NCBI GenBank assembly: GCA_023954495.1
Contig: JAMLIA010000008.1
Coordinates: 1 to 64,000 of the forward strand
Direction: 5' to 3'
Length of the DNA stretch: 64,000 nt
From: Thermomicrobiales bacterium
GTDB taxonomy: Bacteria > Chloroflexota > Chloroflexia > Thermomicrobiales > CFX8
This document shows, piece after piece, positions 49,651-57,222 of this stretch. The position numbers were made by a program, and so were the translations under genes. The stretch's first letter is position 1; each line of letters starts with the position of its first letter. Under the pieces are notes generated by a model. The model saw only the letters and a program-made list of their open reading frames with translations. It ran no database searches and had not been told where the DNA came from.

Positions 49651-50487
49651 TTAGCGGTTGCGTTGCGCAGCGGCGTGCCACGGCATCGCGAAGCGCTCGA
49701 TCAGCGACACGAGGCAGAACAGGCCGATGCCGAGACAGGCTGCGATGACGACGGCGGCGTAGAGCCGTGGCGTCTGGAACTGCGACGCCGAGCGGGTCAT
49801 CAGGTAGCCGAGGCCCGACGACGCGCCGACCCACTCGCCAACGATCGCTCCAATGACTGACCATGCCGCCGCGATGCGCGTGCCGGCCAGCAGCGACGGC
49901 AGGGCCGACGGAATGCGGACGATGCGCATGACCTGCCAGCGGTTCGCACCCATAGAACGCAGCAGCGCGATAGCGTCGCCATCGACCGCGCGCAGGCCGC
50001 CGACGGTGGCGACGACGATCGGGAAGAAGCAGGTCAGCACGACGACAATGACCTTGGGCGTCAGTCCGTAGCCGAACCAGACCAGCAGGATCGGGGCGAG
50101 CGCGATGATCGGGATCGCCTGGCTGGCGATGACGAGCGGGTAGATGGCGCGCTCGACGACCTGCGAGGCGACAATGGCGACGGCCAGCACGATGCCCAGC
50201 ACGAACGCGATCGCCAGCCCGACCAGCATCTCCTGTAGCGTCGTCCAGGTGTGCCCCCAGAGCAGCTGGCGGGAGTGGAAAAGCTCACGGGCGACGTCAC
50301 TGGGTTTCGGTAGGAACCAGCGCGGCGTGTTGTCGATCCGCACGCCGATCTCCCAGGCGGCGATCAGCGCGCAGACGACCAGCACTGGCAGCAGGTAGCT
50401 CAGAAGGGAGCGCCACGAGAACGACCAGCTGCGGTGCTCAGCAGATGACGACTCGGCCAGCGTCCGTCGACGCGGGATGCCGGTCAT
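49651..50487 (-). CDS. ABC transporter permease, ThiX-like
   Basis: This integral membrane protein of 278 residues has six helices and the BPD_transp_1 'EAA' loop ('LRSMGANRWQVMRIVRIPSALPSLLAG', residues ~190-216). 'RWFLPKPSDV' and 'YPLVIASQAIPIIALAPILLVWFGYG' are typical of the SsuC/TauC/ThiX permease family. The N-terminal ~30 residues are hydrophilic and basic. The ATG at 50487 overlaps the ATPase stop codon in ATGA, so the longer frame starting at 50742 is rejected. It forms a thiamine-precursor importer with its neighbours. Confidence 0.92.
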   Translation of the reverse strand: MTGIPRRRTLAESSSAEHRSWSFSWRSLLSYLLPVLVVCALIAAWEIGVRIDNTPRWFLPKPSDVARELFHSRQLLWGHTWTTLQEMLVGLAIAFVLGIVLAVAIVASQVVERAIYPLVIASQAIPIIALAPILLVWFGYGLTPKVIVVVLTCFFPIVVATVGGLRAVDGDAIALLRSMGANRWQVMRIVRIPSALPSLLAGTRIAAAWSVIGAIVGEWVGASSGLGYLMTRSASQFQTPRLYAAVVIAACLGIGLFCLVSLIERFAMPWHAAAQRNR

Positions 50488-51272
50488 GACAGCACTCCCA
50501 TCGATAGCGCGACCTCGTTGTGCAGCGCGTCGAGCAGGCGGGCTTTCTGGGCGATGGCGACCGGCAGATCGACCATGCCCGGCTCGCGTGGGCGCGGCAG
50601 ATCGACGCGCTCGATGAGCTTGATCGTGCCGGGCCGGGCGGTCATGACGGCGACGCGGTCGGCCAGCAGCAGTGCCTCCTCGACGTCGTGCGTGACCAGC
50701 ACGATCGTGCCGCGAATCTCCTCCCACAGGTCGAGCAGCCACTCCTGCATCGAGCGGCGGGTGAGGGCATCGAGCGCTCCGAACGGCTCGTCGAGTAGCA
50801 GCATCGAGCGCTCCGATAAGATCGTGCGCAGGAAGGCGGCGCGCTGGCGCATGCCGCCCGAGAGCGCCGACGGGTAGTGATTGCCGAAGCCCTCCAGGCC
50901 GAAGCGCGGCAGGAGTGCGCGCGCTCGTTGGCGGGCGTCCTTGCTGCTTGTACCGGCCAGCTGGGGTCCGAGGATGGCGTTCTCGATGACCGTCCGCCAG
51001 GGCAGCAGAGCGTCGCGCTGCGGCATGAGCGCGGCGGTGCCGAGGCGATTCGGTGCTGGCAGACCGCCGATCAGCACCTCGCCGCTGTCCGGCTCGACGA
51101 GTCCGGCGATGATGTTGAGGACGGTGCTCTTGCCGCAGCCGGACGGGCCGACGAGCGCGAGGATCTCGCCATCGTCGACTGACAGGCTGACCTGTGCGAT
51201 CGCCTGCGTCTCGCCAAATTGTTTGCTGACAGCGCGGAGAGTCACCGCCGCGCGCGACATGTCATCGACCAT
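50484..51272 (-). CDS. ABC transporter ATPase, ThiZ-like
   Basis: This is a nucleotide-binding subunit of 262 residues. Walker A 'GPSGCGKSTVLNI' lies near residue 43, the signature 'LSGGMRQRAAFLRT' near residue 140, Walker B 'MLLLDEPFGALDALTRR' near residue 160, and the H-loop is 'VTHDVEEALLLADR'. It is of the SsuB/TauB/ThiZ type. It is the first gene of the ATPase-permease-receptor operon and is preceded by the TPP riboswitch and its terminator. The ATG at 51272 or 51260 may be used; neither has a strong ribosome binding site. Confidence 0.92.
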   Translation of the reverse strand: MVDDMSRAAVTLRAVSKQFGETQAIAQVSLSVDDGEILALVGPSGCGKSTVLNIIAGLVEPDSGEVLIGGLPAPNRLGTAALMPQRDALLPWRTVIENAILGPQLAGTSSKDARQRARALLPRFGLEGFGNHYPSALSGGMRQRAAFLRTILSERSMLLLDEPFGALDALTRRSMQEWLLDLWEEIRGTIVLVTHDVEEALLLADRVAVMTARPGTIKLIERVDLPRPREPGMVDLPVAIAQKARLLDALHNEVALSMGVLS

Positions 51273-51342
51273 GTGTATTCCGGTTCGAATGCCGTGGGGG
51301 CGACGCGGATTGTGGACCGGGGCGGTCGCAGCGGCGGAGATG

Positions 51343-51371
51343 AAAAAACGCCGGTGCGGCTGCCCAGCGTT
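51343..51371 (-). terminator. Expression-platform terminator of the TPP riboswitch
   Basis: On the minus strand, AACGCTGG-GCAGCCGCA-CCGGCGTT is followed by a six-T run. The 5' arm ACGCTGG is exactly complementary to CCAGCGT at the 3' side of the aptamer, which gives mutually exclusive structures and ligand-dependent termination. Confidence 0.75.
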
Positions 51372-51412
51372 AGTGGTGCCCGAAGCATGCACCCGCGAGA
51401 GATCGCGGATGG

Positions 51413-51500
51413 TGACATTCCTACGCTGGCATTACCCAGGTCAGGTCCTACGGTCGGTGACGGAATGGTCACCCTCTCAGCCTGGCTCCCCAAGCCCCCG
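51413..51500 (-). ncRNA. TPP riboswitch (THI element)
   Basis: Read on the minus strand, the conserved THI-box parts occur in order: GGGGAGCC, GGCTGAGAGG (with CUGAGA), a P3-type hairpin GGTGAC-CATTCC-GTCACC, then ACCTGACCTGGGTAATGCCA followed by GCGTAGGA. These match the thiamine pyrophosphate aptamer closely. It lies about 140 bases upstream of the ThiZ-like ATPase gene and predicts repression of the transporter by TPP. Confidence 0.93.
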
Positions 51501-51630
51501 TCGCTCCCCCGGAGCGTCTCAGTTGTTGTTCGCATTCAATCAGGGATGGGCGGGAAGGTCAAGGTTTGGGGGCGTGTGGGCGGGTGAATGCAGTGTCTGG
51601 TTGCCGTTTGGGCAGGTCGGGGTGCTGAAC

Positions 51631-51736
51631 GGGCGTATGCGATACGCCCCTGCATTTGCGTGGTTGTCTGCCGTCCTGCGGAACGTGACGACACGTGCGG
51701 TGCCTTGTCCAGTGTAGGGGCGTATCGCATACGCCC
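51631..51736. repeat. Repeat family B, inverted pair (copies 4 and 5)
   Basis: GGGCGTATGCGATACGCCC + CTGCA (51631-51654) faces TGTAGGGGCGTATCGCATAC + GCCC (51713-51736), separated by 58 bases. Each copy can form its own hairpin, or the two can pair as one long stem, as in bacterial interspersed mosaic elements. Confidence 0.85.
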
Positions 51737-51808
51737 GGCTGGCCACCACGGCCATGGCAATGGCAAACCGCCCCGACATTGCAGTCCCGATCGAAGAATT
51801 AACGCGCT

Positions 51809-52861
51809 CTACCGGAAGACGAACTTGCCCAGTTGCAATGCTCCCTGTTGCCAGGGGACGCGGTGGGTGACGCCGGATTGGCCGCTGAATTTGGCGGAGT
51901 TGGCGGCGTACCAGTCGTACATGCGGATGAGCGCGTCCTTGTTGGAGTACTGCGCCTGGAAGCCGAGCTTGTCACGGGCCTTGTCGGTCGAGACGAAGCT
52001 CTCTTCGGCCATCGTGCGATAGATCCACTCGTAGAGGGGGGAGAGGTGCAGCTTCTCCAGCGTCCAGAGCGCGCCGATGACGGCGCTGGTGGGTCGCAGG
52101 CCGACGATCTTCTTGCCGTGTCCCGCCCGATCCAGCACGGCCTGGAAGTCCTCGCGCAGGGTCGTGAACGACGCCGAGCCGATGTTGAAGGTGTCGTTGG
52201 CCTGCTCGGCCGGCAGCGTGGCGGCGAGGTACGCGGCTTCGCAAAGGTCGGCGACGTCGAGCAGCTGGTAGGGGTTGTTGCCGGCACCGATGATCGGGAA
52301 GCGATAGCCCTCCTGGGCCCACTCGCAGAGCATGGCGAAGACGCCGAGGCGATCCGGGCCAACGAAGGTCTTGGGCCGCAGGATCGGCACAACCATGCCC
52401 TTGTCGCGGAATTCCTGGCAGATGCTCTCGGCCTCGACCTTGGCCTTGCCGTAGGGCCCTACGCCCTTCAAGGGGTCGGTTTCGAGCAGAGGGTGGTGAT
52501 CCGGCACGCCATAGACGGCTGTCGACGAGATGTGGACGACGCGGTTGATGCCGTGCTGCATGGCGGTCTGGAGGACGGTGCGCGCGCCGCCGATGCCGGT
52601 CGAGAGGATCTCGGAGGGCGGAGCAAGCGGCAGCGCCATGGCGGCGTGGATGACGACGTCGACGCCTTCGAGTGCCGCATCCAGGTCCTTTGGGCGACGG
52701 ACATCGCCGGTGATGACGCGGACAGCGTCCTTCTCGGGATAGTCGAACGGCTCCAGGTCGAGCGAGACGGCGCGCTGGCCGTGCTCGAGCAGGTAGCGGA
52801 TCATGTTGATGCCGAAGAAGCCGGCACCGCCGGTGACCAGGAACGTTTGTGGCGTGCTCAT
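51809..52861 (-). CDS. NAD-dependent epimerase/dehydratase (extended SDR)
   Basis: This extended short-chain dehydrogenase has 350 residues. The nucleotide motif 'FLVTGGAGFFGINMIRYLLE' opens the protein. The catalytic set is the Thr/Ser of 'HISSTAVYG' and the Tyr-x3-Lys of 'PYGKAKVEAE'. 'VPILRPKTFVGPDRLG' and 'NPYQLLDVADLCEAAYLA' belong to the sugar-nucleotide-binding half. It probably acts on a nucleoside-diphosphate sugar in envelope glycan synthesis. The ATG at 52861 is chosen over an upstream ATG at 52927 that overlaps the preceding terminator. Confidence 0.86.
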   Translation of the reverse strand: MSTPQTFLVTGGAGFFGINMIRYLLEHGQRAVSLDLEPFDYPEKDAVRVITGDVRRPKDLDAALEGVDVVIHAAMALPLAPPSEILSTGIGGARTVLQTAMQHGINRVVHISSTAVYGVPDHHPLLETDPLKGVGPYGKAKVEAESICQEFRDKGMVVPILRPKTFVGPDRLGVFAMLCEWAQEGYRFPIIGAGNNPYQLLDVADLCEAAYLAATLPAEQANDTFNIGSASFTTLREDFQAVLDRAGHGKKIVGLRPTSAVIGALWTLEKLHLSPLYEWIYRTMAEESFVSTDKARDKLGFQAQYSNKDALIRMYDWYAANSAKFSGQSGVTHRVPWQQGALQLGKFVFR

Positions 52862-52897
52862 CGTGATTTCAGCCCCTTGATCTCGGTTCGCGTTCTG

Positions 52898-52934
52898 GCG
52901 TGGGTTGCCGACGCCATGGCCCGACAACCCACGC
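52898..52934 (-). terminator. Terminator of the RNase J gene
   Basis: Ten-base arms GCGTGGGTTG (52898-52907) and CAACCCACGC (52925-52934) enclose a 17-base loop. The right arm lies six bases past the RNase J stop codon. No T-tract is seen. Confidence 0.6.
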
Positions 52935-52939
52935 GCTGG

Positions 52940-54616
52940 TTATAGCTCAGTGACGACCGGCAGGATCATCGGTCGCAGCTTCGCCTTCTGGTAGATGTAG
53001 CGAGCGACAATGTCCTTTACCTTGGTGACCATGTAGCCGTAGGACATGCCGCCGCGCCGGAGCTGACGCTCCAGGTAGCTGCGCAGCTCGGCTTCCGCAC
53101 CGGCGATCAGCTTGCGGCTGTCTTCGTCATCAAAGCGGATGCCGGTCAGTTCGGGTCCGGCGATGATTGAGCCGTTGACAAGATCGACGACGACGGTCGC
53201 GATGATGACCTGCACGGTCGGCAACTCCTCGCGCCGACGCAGGACGACGTTGCGGTAGCGGTCGTTGCCGAGCGCATCAACCAGTACCGAGCCACCGGCG
53301 ACCGCCGAATCCTTGCGGGCATCGCCGCGTGAGAACGAGATCGGCACGCCGGACTCAGGAATGATGATGTTCTGCTCGGGGATGCCATTGCGGATCGCCA
53401 TCTGCTTGTACAGGTGCATGTGGCGATATTCGCCGTGGATCGGCACGCAGAACTTCGGCCTCAGCAGCTCGATCATGTGGCGCAGCTCGTCGCGACCAGC
53501 GTGGCCGGAGACGTGGACATCCGGCTCGATCGCCGAGTAGCACACGTTCGCGCCGCGGCGGAACAGGTTGTCGATCGTCTGCGAGACCGTCTCCTCGTTG
53601 CCCGGGACGGGTGTGGCCGAGAGGATGACGGTGTCACCTTCGGCGATGCGCAGCTGCGGATGATCGCCGCTGGCCATGCGTGCCAGTGCCGCCGACGCTT
53701 CGCCCTGCGAGCCGGTGGTGAGAATCATGACCTGGTTCTTCGGCAGCTTGGTGACTTCCTCGACCGGGCGCATAACGCCGGGAGGCGGGTTGATATAGCC
53801 GAGGTCGCGCGCCACGTCGACCGACTGCACCATGCTGCGGCCAACGACTGCGACCTTGCGCCCGTGGTGGGCGGCCTTCTCGATCGCCTGCTCCAGCCGC
53901 AGGATGTTCGAGGCGAACGAGGTCAGGATGACGCGGCCCCTGGCCTCGCCGATGATGCGATCGAGCGTTTCGGAGACGATCGCCTCGCTCGGCGTGCTGC
54001 CTTCGCGCTCGACGCGGACGGTGTCCGAGAACAGCGCCAGCACGCCCTCGTCGCCCATCTCGCGCAACCGATCTTCATCGGTGTGCGGGCCGAGCGGCGG
54101 TGTGGGATCGAACTTGAAGTCGCCGGTGTGGACCATGCGACCGACCGGCGTCTTGACCGAGATGGCCATCGAGCCGGGGATCGAGTGAGTGACCGGGATG
54201 AACTCGACTTCCATATGGTGGCCGATGCGGTACTCGATGCCCGCTTCGATCGGCATGAAGTCGACGAGGTGAGCGGCTTTGGCCTCTTCGAGCTTGTTGC
54301 GTGCAAACGCCAGCGCCAGGCGTGAGCCATAGAGGGGTACCGGCGCAATCTCCTCCAACTGTGGAATAAGGTAAGGGAGCGACCCGATGTGGTCCTCGTG
54401 ACCGTGGGTCAGCAAAATTGCCCGGAAGCGAGAGAGATTGTCGGTGATGTATTTGGCATCGGGGATGACCAGATCAATCCCGCGTTGCTCTTCTTCGGGA
54501 AACTTTGCGCCAGCGTCAATCAGGACCAGGTCGCCGCGATATTCGACGGCCATCATGTTCTTCCCTACCTCGCCGATTCCGCCGAGGGGGATTGCGCGCA
54601 TTCGCGGTCGAGCCAT
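52940..54616 (-). CDS. rnj: Ribonuclease J
   Basis: This metallo-beta-lactamase/beta-CASP ribonuclease has 558 residues and combines 5'-3' exonuclease and endonuclease activity in mRNA decay and rRNA maturation. Motif 2 is 'LLTHGHEDHIGSLPYL', motif 3 is 'VTHSIPGSMA', motif 4 is 'HTGDFKFDPTP', and the beta-CASP motifs include 'LTTGSQGEASAALARMA', 'VHVSGHAGRDELRHMI' and 'PIHGEYRHMHLYKQMA'. The C-terminal domain ends 'LRPMILPVVTEL'. The ATG at 54616 follows an AAGGAGGA site 12 bases upstream. Presence of RNase J agrees with a non-enterobacterial lineage. Confidence 0.95.
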   Translation of the reverse strand: MARPRMRAIPLGGIGEVGKNMMAVEYRGDLVLIDAGAKFPEEEQRGIDLVIPDAKYITDNLSRFRAILLTHGHEDHIGSLPYLIPQLEEIAPVPLYGSRLALAFARNKLEEAKAAHLVDFMPIEAGIEYRIGHHMEVEFIPVTHSIPGSMAISVKTPVGRMVHTGDFKFDPTPPLGPHTDEDRLREMGDEGVLALFSDTVRVEREGSTPSEAIVSETLDRIIGEARGRVILTSFASNILRLEQAIEKAAHHGRKVAVVGRSMVQSVDVARDLGYINPPPGVMRPVEEVTKLPKNQVMILTTGSQGEASAALARMASGDHPQLRIAEGDTVILSATPVPGNEETVSQTIDNLFRRGANVCYSAIEPDVHVSGHAGRDELRHMIELLRPKFCVPIHGEYRHMHLYKQMAIRNGIPEQNIIIPESGVPISFSRGDARKDSAVAGGSVLVDALGNDRYRNVVLRRREELPTVQVIIATVVVDLVNGSIIAGPELTGIRFDDEDSRKLIAGAEAELRSYLERQLRRGGMSYGYMVTKVKDIVARYIYQKAKLRPMILPVVTEL

Positions 54617-54834
54617 GTGTCGAGCTTCCTCCTTGCCGAGCCGTGCCGGCCGGCTAACGTCAATGTCGATCAAAGCATACCGCGCTCTGGCACGTCGCTT
54701 GCCGCTATCGACCCGGAGAGGCATCGGCTCGACGCGTGCCTCGCGTTGACGCCCGGCGGTCTATCTCCGTAAGATCGGGTTGTCCCCGGTGTGGCGGACG
54801 ATTGCGCGGCGCTTGCTGTCGTGAAAGTACTGGT

Positions 54835-55350
54835 ATGAGTAACAAGGCAACAAACGGCAATGACGCCGCCGGTGTGCGGGACGTTACCTGGAAGCAGCCG
54901 GGCGGTCGCGAGCAGGCACCAGCAACGCAGGCGAGCAAGACGGACGTCGGTGATATTGCGGCGTCCAACGTTATGCTGGATCGCTCGGGGGCCGAGAGCG
55001 TGAAAGCCGAGCGGGTTACGATGGACCGCTCCGGCACGAAGTCGCTGGAGACAAAGTCGGCACAACTCGACCAGTCCGGCGCAGTTACGATCAGCGCCGA
55101 GAACGTGGTCCTGCTGAAGTCGTCCGCCGTGCAGGTGGTGGCCGACGAGGCCCGGGTGAAGGACAGCGCCGTCGTGCTGCTGACCGCCGACCACGCGACT
55201 GTCGAGGACTCGCGCATCTTCCTGTTCGCCGGCACTGCCGAGGGGCCGGTCAACGCGGCGCTGACGCCGGTGACGGCTGCCGCGCTGGGCGGTGCGTTCG
55301 GTGCCGTGCTGGCGGTGTTGCTGCTGATCTTCAAGTCCCGTTCGCGGTAG
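54835..55350 (+). CDS. Repeat protein with C-terminal membrane anchor
   Basis: I do not recognise this protein of 171 residues. Residues ~45-130 consist of imperfect repeats of about ten residues with the theme V-x-L-D-x-S-G-A ('VMLDRSGAESVKAERV', 'VTMDRSGTKSLETKSA', 'AQLDQSGAVTISAENV', 'VVLLKSSAVQVVADEA', 'VKDSAVVLLTADHA'). This pattern resembles a small right-handed beta-solenoid, as in bactofilin-like proteins. A transmembrane helix at residues ~143-165 ('AALGGAFGAVLAVLLLIF') and 'KSRSR' end the protein. The start at 54835 follows a weak site. It may form a polymer on the membrane's inner face, but this is conjecture. Confidence 0.7.
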   Translation: MSNKATNGNDAAGVRDVTWKQPGGREQAPATQASKTDVGDIAASNVMLDRSGAESVKAERVTMDRSGTKSLETKSAQLDQSGAVTISAENVVLLKSSAVQVVADEARVKDSAVVLLTADHATVEDSRIFLFAGTAEGPVNAALTPVTAAALGGAFGAVLAVLLLIFKSRSR

Positions 55351-55383
55351 AGTTCGACACATCCCAAACCGAAGGAGCGACTC

Positions 55384-55698
55384 ATGCACAACCTGTTCAA
55401 AGTCCTGATCGGTACCGCGCTCGGTGCGGGTGTCGGCGTGGCGATCTCGCGCGTTCTTGAGCAGCAGACGGGCGTCGAGCTGGAGATCAATCGCGCAGAC
55501 GGCGTTGCGACGGTCGTCGGCCAGTCGGAGCCGCAGCCCGGGTTCGCCGACCGGATCAAGGGTCGGCTCGAAGCTGCGCGCCTGGCCGGTGAGGATGCCA
55601 AGGCGGCCAAGGAGGCCGAGCTGCGCGGCTATTTCCGCGAGAAGGTCAACGATCCGGCCGCCATGACGGTGAACCCTCTGGCACCGCAATCGCGCTAG
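55384..55698 (+). CDS. Small protein with N-terminal glycine-zipper helix
   Basis: This protein of 104 residues begins with a hydrophobic helix with regularly spaced glycines ('LIGTALGAGVGVAISRVL'), like YtxH-type or gas-vesicle-associated small proteins. A charged helical segment follows ('ADRIKGRLEAARLAGEDAKA', 'AKEAELRGYFREKVND'). No catalytic motif is visible. AAGGAG precedes the ATG. It is 33 bases after the repeat protein gene and before a strong terminator, so the two are probably co-transcribed. Confidence 0.75.
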   Translation: MHNLFKVLIGTALGAGVGVAISRVLEQQTGVELEINRADGVATVVGQSEPQPGFADRIKGRLEAARLAGEDAKAAKEAELRGYFREKVNDPAAMTVNPLAPQSR

Positions 55699-55729
55699 TT
55701 CAGCGCGGAATTCGCCACGATCTGCCAGG

Positions 55730-55754
55730 CCCGGCTCTATCGAGCCGGGTTTTT
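55730..55754 (+). terminator. Intrinsic terminator
   Basis: CCCGGCTC-TATC-GAGCCGGG followed by TTTTT is a textbook rho-independent terminator. It closes the unit of two small envelope protein genes. Confidence 0.92.
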
Positions 55755-55871
55755 CTGTGCCCGGCGGAGTGGCACGACCCTTGCGTCATACCGGCCAACT
55801 GTCGTGCCGCGGCAGGTTCCTGAATCGGCAAGATCGGGGAACCGCCGCCGACATGGAAGGAAAACTTGAAC

Positions 55872-56558
55872 ATGGAAAGCATGTCTGGCTCAATGATTCG
55901 TGACCTCGTCAACCCGACGGCTGAGACGATCTCACCCGACGAAACGGTGATGACAGCTCGACGCCGCATGGAATCGCAAGCGATCCGCTCGCTGCTGGTG
56001 GTCGAAGGCGATCGACCGATCGGTCTGGTCAGCTGGCGCGGCCTGGGTCAGGAAGATGGCTCGGCGCAGATCCGTCAGGTTATGCAGGCCGGCATTCCGG
56101 CGCTGACGGACAGCATGTCGATCGACGACGCTGCCACAATGTTGGCTGGCTCGGATGTTGATTTCGATCAGCTGCCGGTCGTGGATGACTCGGGCGTGCT
56201 GATCGGCGAAGTGCCGCGTACCGCGATCATGAAGCGCGGCGTGGAGGCTGACGCCGCGACCCGACCGCTGCAGTCGATGTCCGCGGCCGACGAGGCGACT
56301 TCCGCTCCTGCGATCCACATTGAGCAGGGTATGAATGTTGTTGGCGCTGATGACGACAAGCTCGGCAGTGTTGACCAGGTCGAAGTCTCGGCAGAGGGCA
56401 CCATCGCGGCGTTCACCGTGAAGCACGGCCTGCTCGGGCGCCACGCGAAGCGCCTGCCGGTTGACGTCATCGTCGGGACGCGTGGGGATGACCTGCTCGT
56501 GACGATCGGACAGACCGAATTCAAGATGCTCGCCGATGTCGGCGACGAGGTTGTCTAG
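55872..56558 (+). CDS. CBS-domain pair plus PRC-barrel protein
   Basis: This cytoplasmic protein of 228 residues has two CBS motifs (residues ~5-65 'MIRDLVNPTAETISPDETVM' and 'IRSLLVVEGDRPIGLVSW'; residues ~68-125 'VMQAGIPALTDSMSIDDAA' and 'FDQLPVVDDSGVLIGEVP'). These would bind adenosine nucleotides. A C-terminal PRC-barrel-like domain (residues ~150-228: 'MNVVGADDDKLGSVDQVEVS', 'LPVDVIVGTRGDDLLVTI') follows. The likely role is sensing energy charge or RNA/protein binding; no partner is evident. The ATG at 55872 or the TTG at 55866 may be used, with GGAAGG upstream. Confidence 0.85.
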   Translation: MESMSGSMIRDLVNPTAETISPDETVMTARRRMESQAIRSLLVVEGDRPIGLVSWRGLGQEDGSAQIRQVMQAGIPALTDSMSIDDAATMLAGSDVDFDQLPVVDDSGVLIGEVPRTAIMKRGVEADAATRPLQSMSAADEATSAPAIHIEQGMNVVGADDDKLGSVDQVEVSAEGTIAAFTVKHGLLGRHAKRLPVDVIVGTRGDDLLVTIGQTEFKMLADVGDEVV

Positions 56559-56583
56559 CATCCAACCGGAGCGAGTGTGGCTG

Positions 56584-56613
56584 GCGAGGGCGGGGACTGT
56601 TCCCCGCCCTCGC
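56584..56613. terminator. Bidirectional terminator hairpin
   Basis: Perfect 12-base arms GCGAGGGCGGGG (56584-56595) and CCCCGCCCTCGC (56602-56613) enclose a 6-base loop between the stops of two convergent genes. T-tracts are weak. Confidence 0.75.
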
Positions 56614-56618
56614 TGTGT

Positions 56619-57140
56619 CTATGGCTCGGGCAGCTCGTAGCGCTCCTGCTCCAGGAAGACGACGTTCAGCGGGAAGTCAGGAATCAGCCGGACCAGCTCG
56701 CCGGGGATGCTGCCCAGCCGATCGGTTACGATCGAACGCAGTTCATCACCGAGCGTGACGCTGGCGTGATACGTCGCGACGAGGCGGACGGCGACATCGC
56801 CACTCGGCGGAGCGCCGCGCTGCGTCAGCACCGACATCGAGCCGGTGTCGTCGCGGAACGTGTAGAGTGCGTACTGCTCGAGGATCGGGAGCGAGCGGAC
56901 GCCCTCGACGCGGCCAACGATCGTGACGATGGCGTTGTCGAAGCGCGTCGGGTCGGCGCGCAGGTCGGCGATGGTGACGGTCGCGTTCGTCGGGGTTGAT
57001 TCGCGGCCATTCAGCCAGATGCCGATGGCGACGACGACGATCAGCAGGACGGCAAGAAACGCAACCACGACGCCCGGTCCGACCGGCAACGGCCCGTGAT
57101 TGTCCTCAATTCCTGATCGTGACACTTCAGGTGTTGTCAT
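56619..57140 (-). CDS. Membrane-anchored OB-fold-like protein
   Basis: This protein of 173 residues has a short cytoplasmic N-terminus, one transmembrane helix ('GVVVAFLAVLLIVVVAIGIW', residues ~22-42) and an extracytoplasmic domain. 'TVTIADLRADPTRFDNAIVT', 'VGRVEGV' and 'YTFRDDTGSMSVLTQRGAPP' suggest an OB fold of the tRNA_anti-like/CcmE-like type. The heme-binding His motif of CcmE is not present. I cannot assign a function. It is convergent with the CBS gene and divergent from the MBL-rhodanese gene. Confidence 0.7.
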   Translation of the reverse strand: MTTPEVSRSGIEDNHGPLPVGPGVVVAFLAVLLIVVVAIGIWLNGRESTPTNATVTIADLRADPTRFDNAIVTIVGRVEGVRSLPILEQYALYTFRDDTGSMSVLTQRGAPPSGDVAVRLVATYHASVTLGDELRSIVTDRLGSIPGELVRLIPDFPLNVVFLEQERYELPEP

Positions 57141-57222
57141 CTTCCTGCAAGCCTATCATCGCGCAAGTGCCTGTATCATGGCGGCAGCACGGACGAAATT
57201 TGAATTGAAGGCGAGGTGGCAG

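Larger units (their letters stand above)
51273..51808. other. Riboswitch leader plus repeat B pair
   Basis: These 536 bases hold the riboswitch terminator (51343-51371), the TPP aptamer (51413-51500) and an inverted pair of repeat B palindromes (51631-51736). No gene is supported. Confidence 0.7.
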
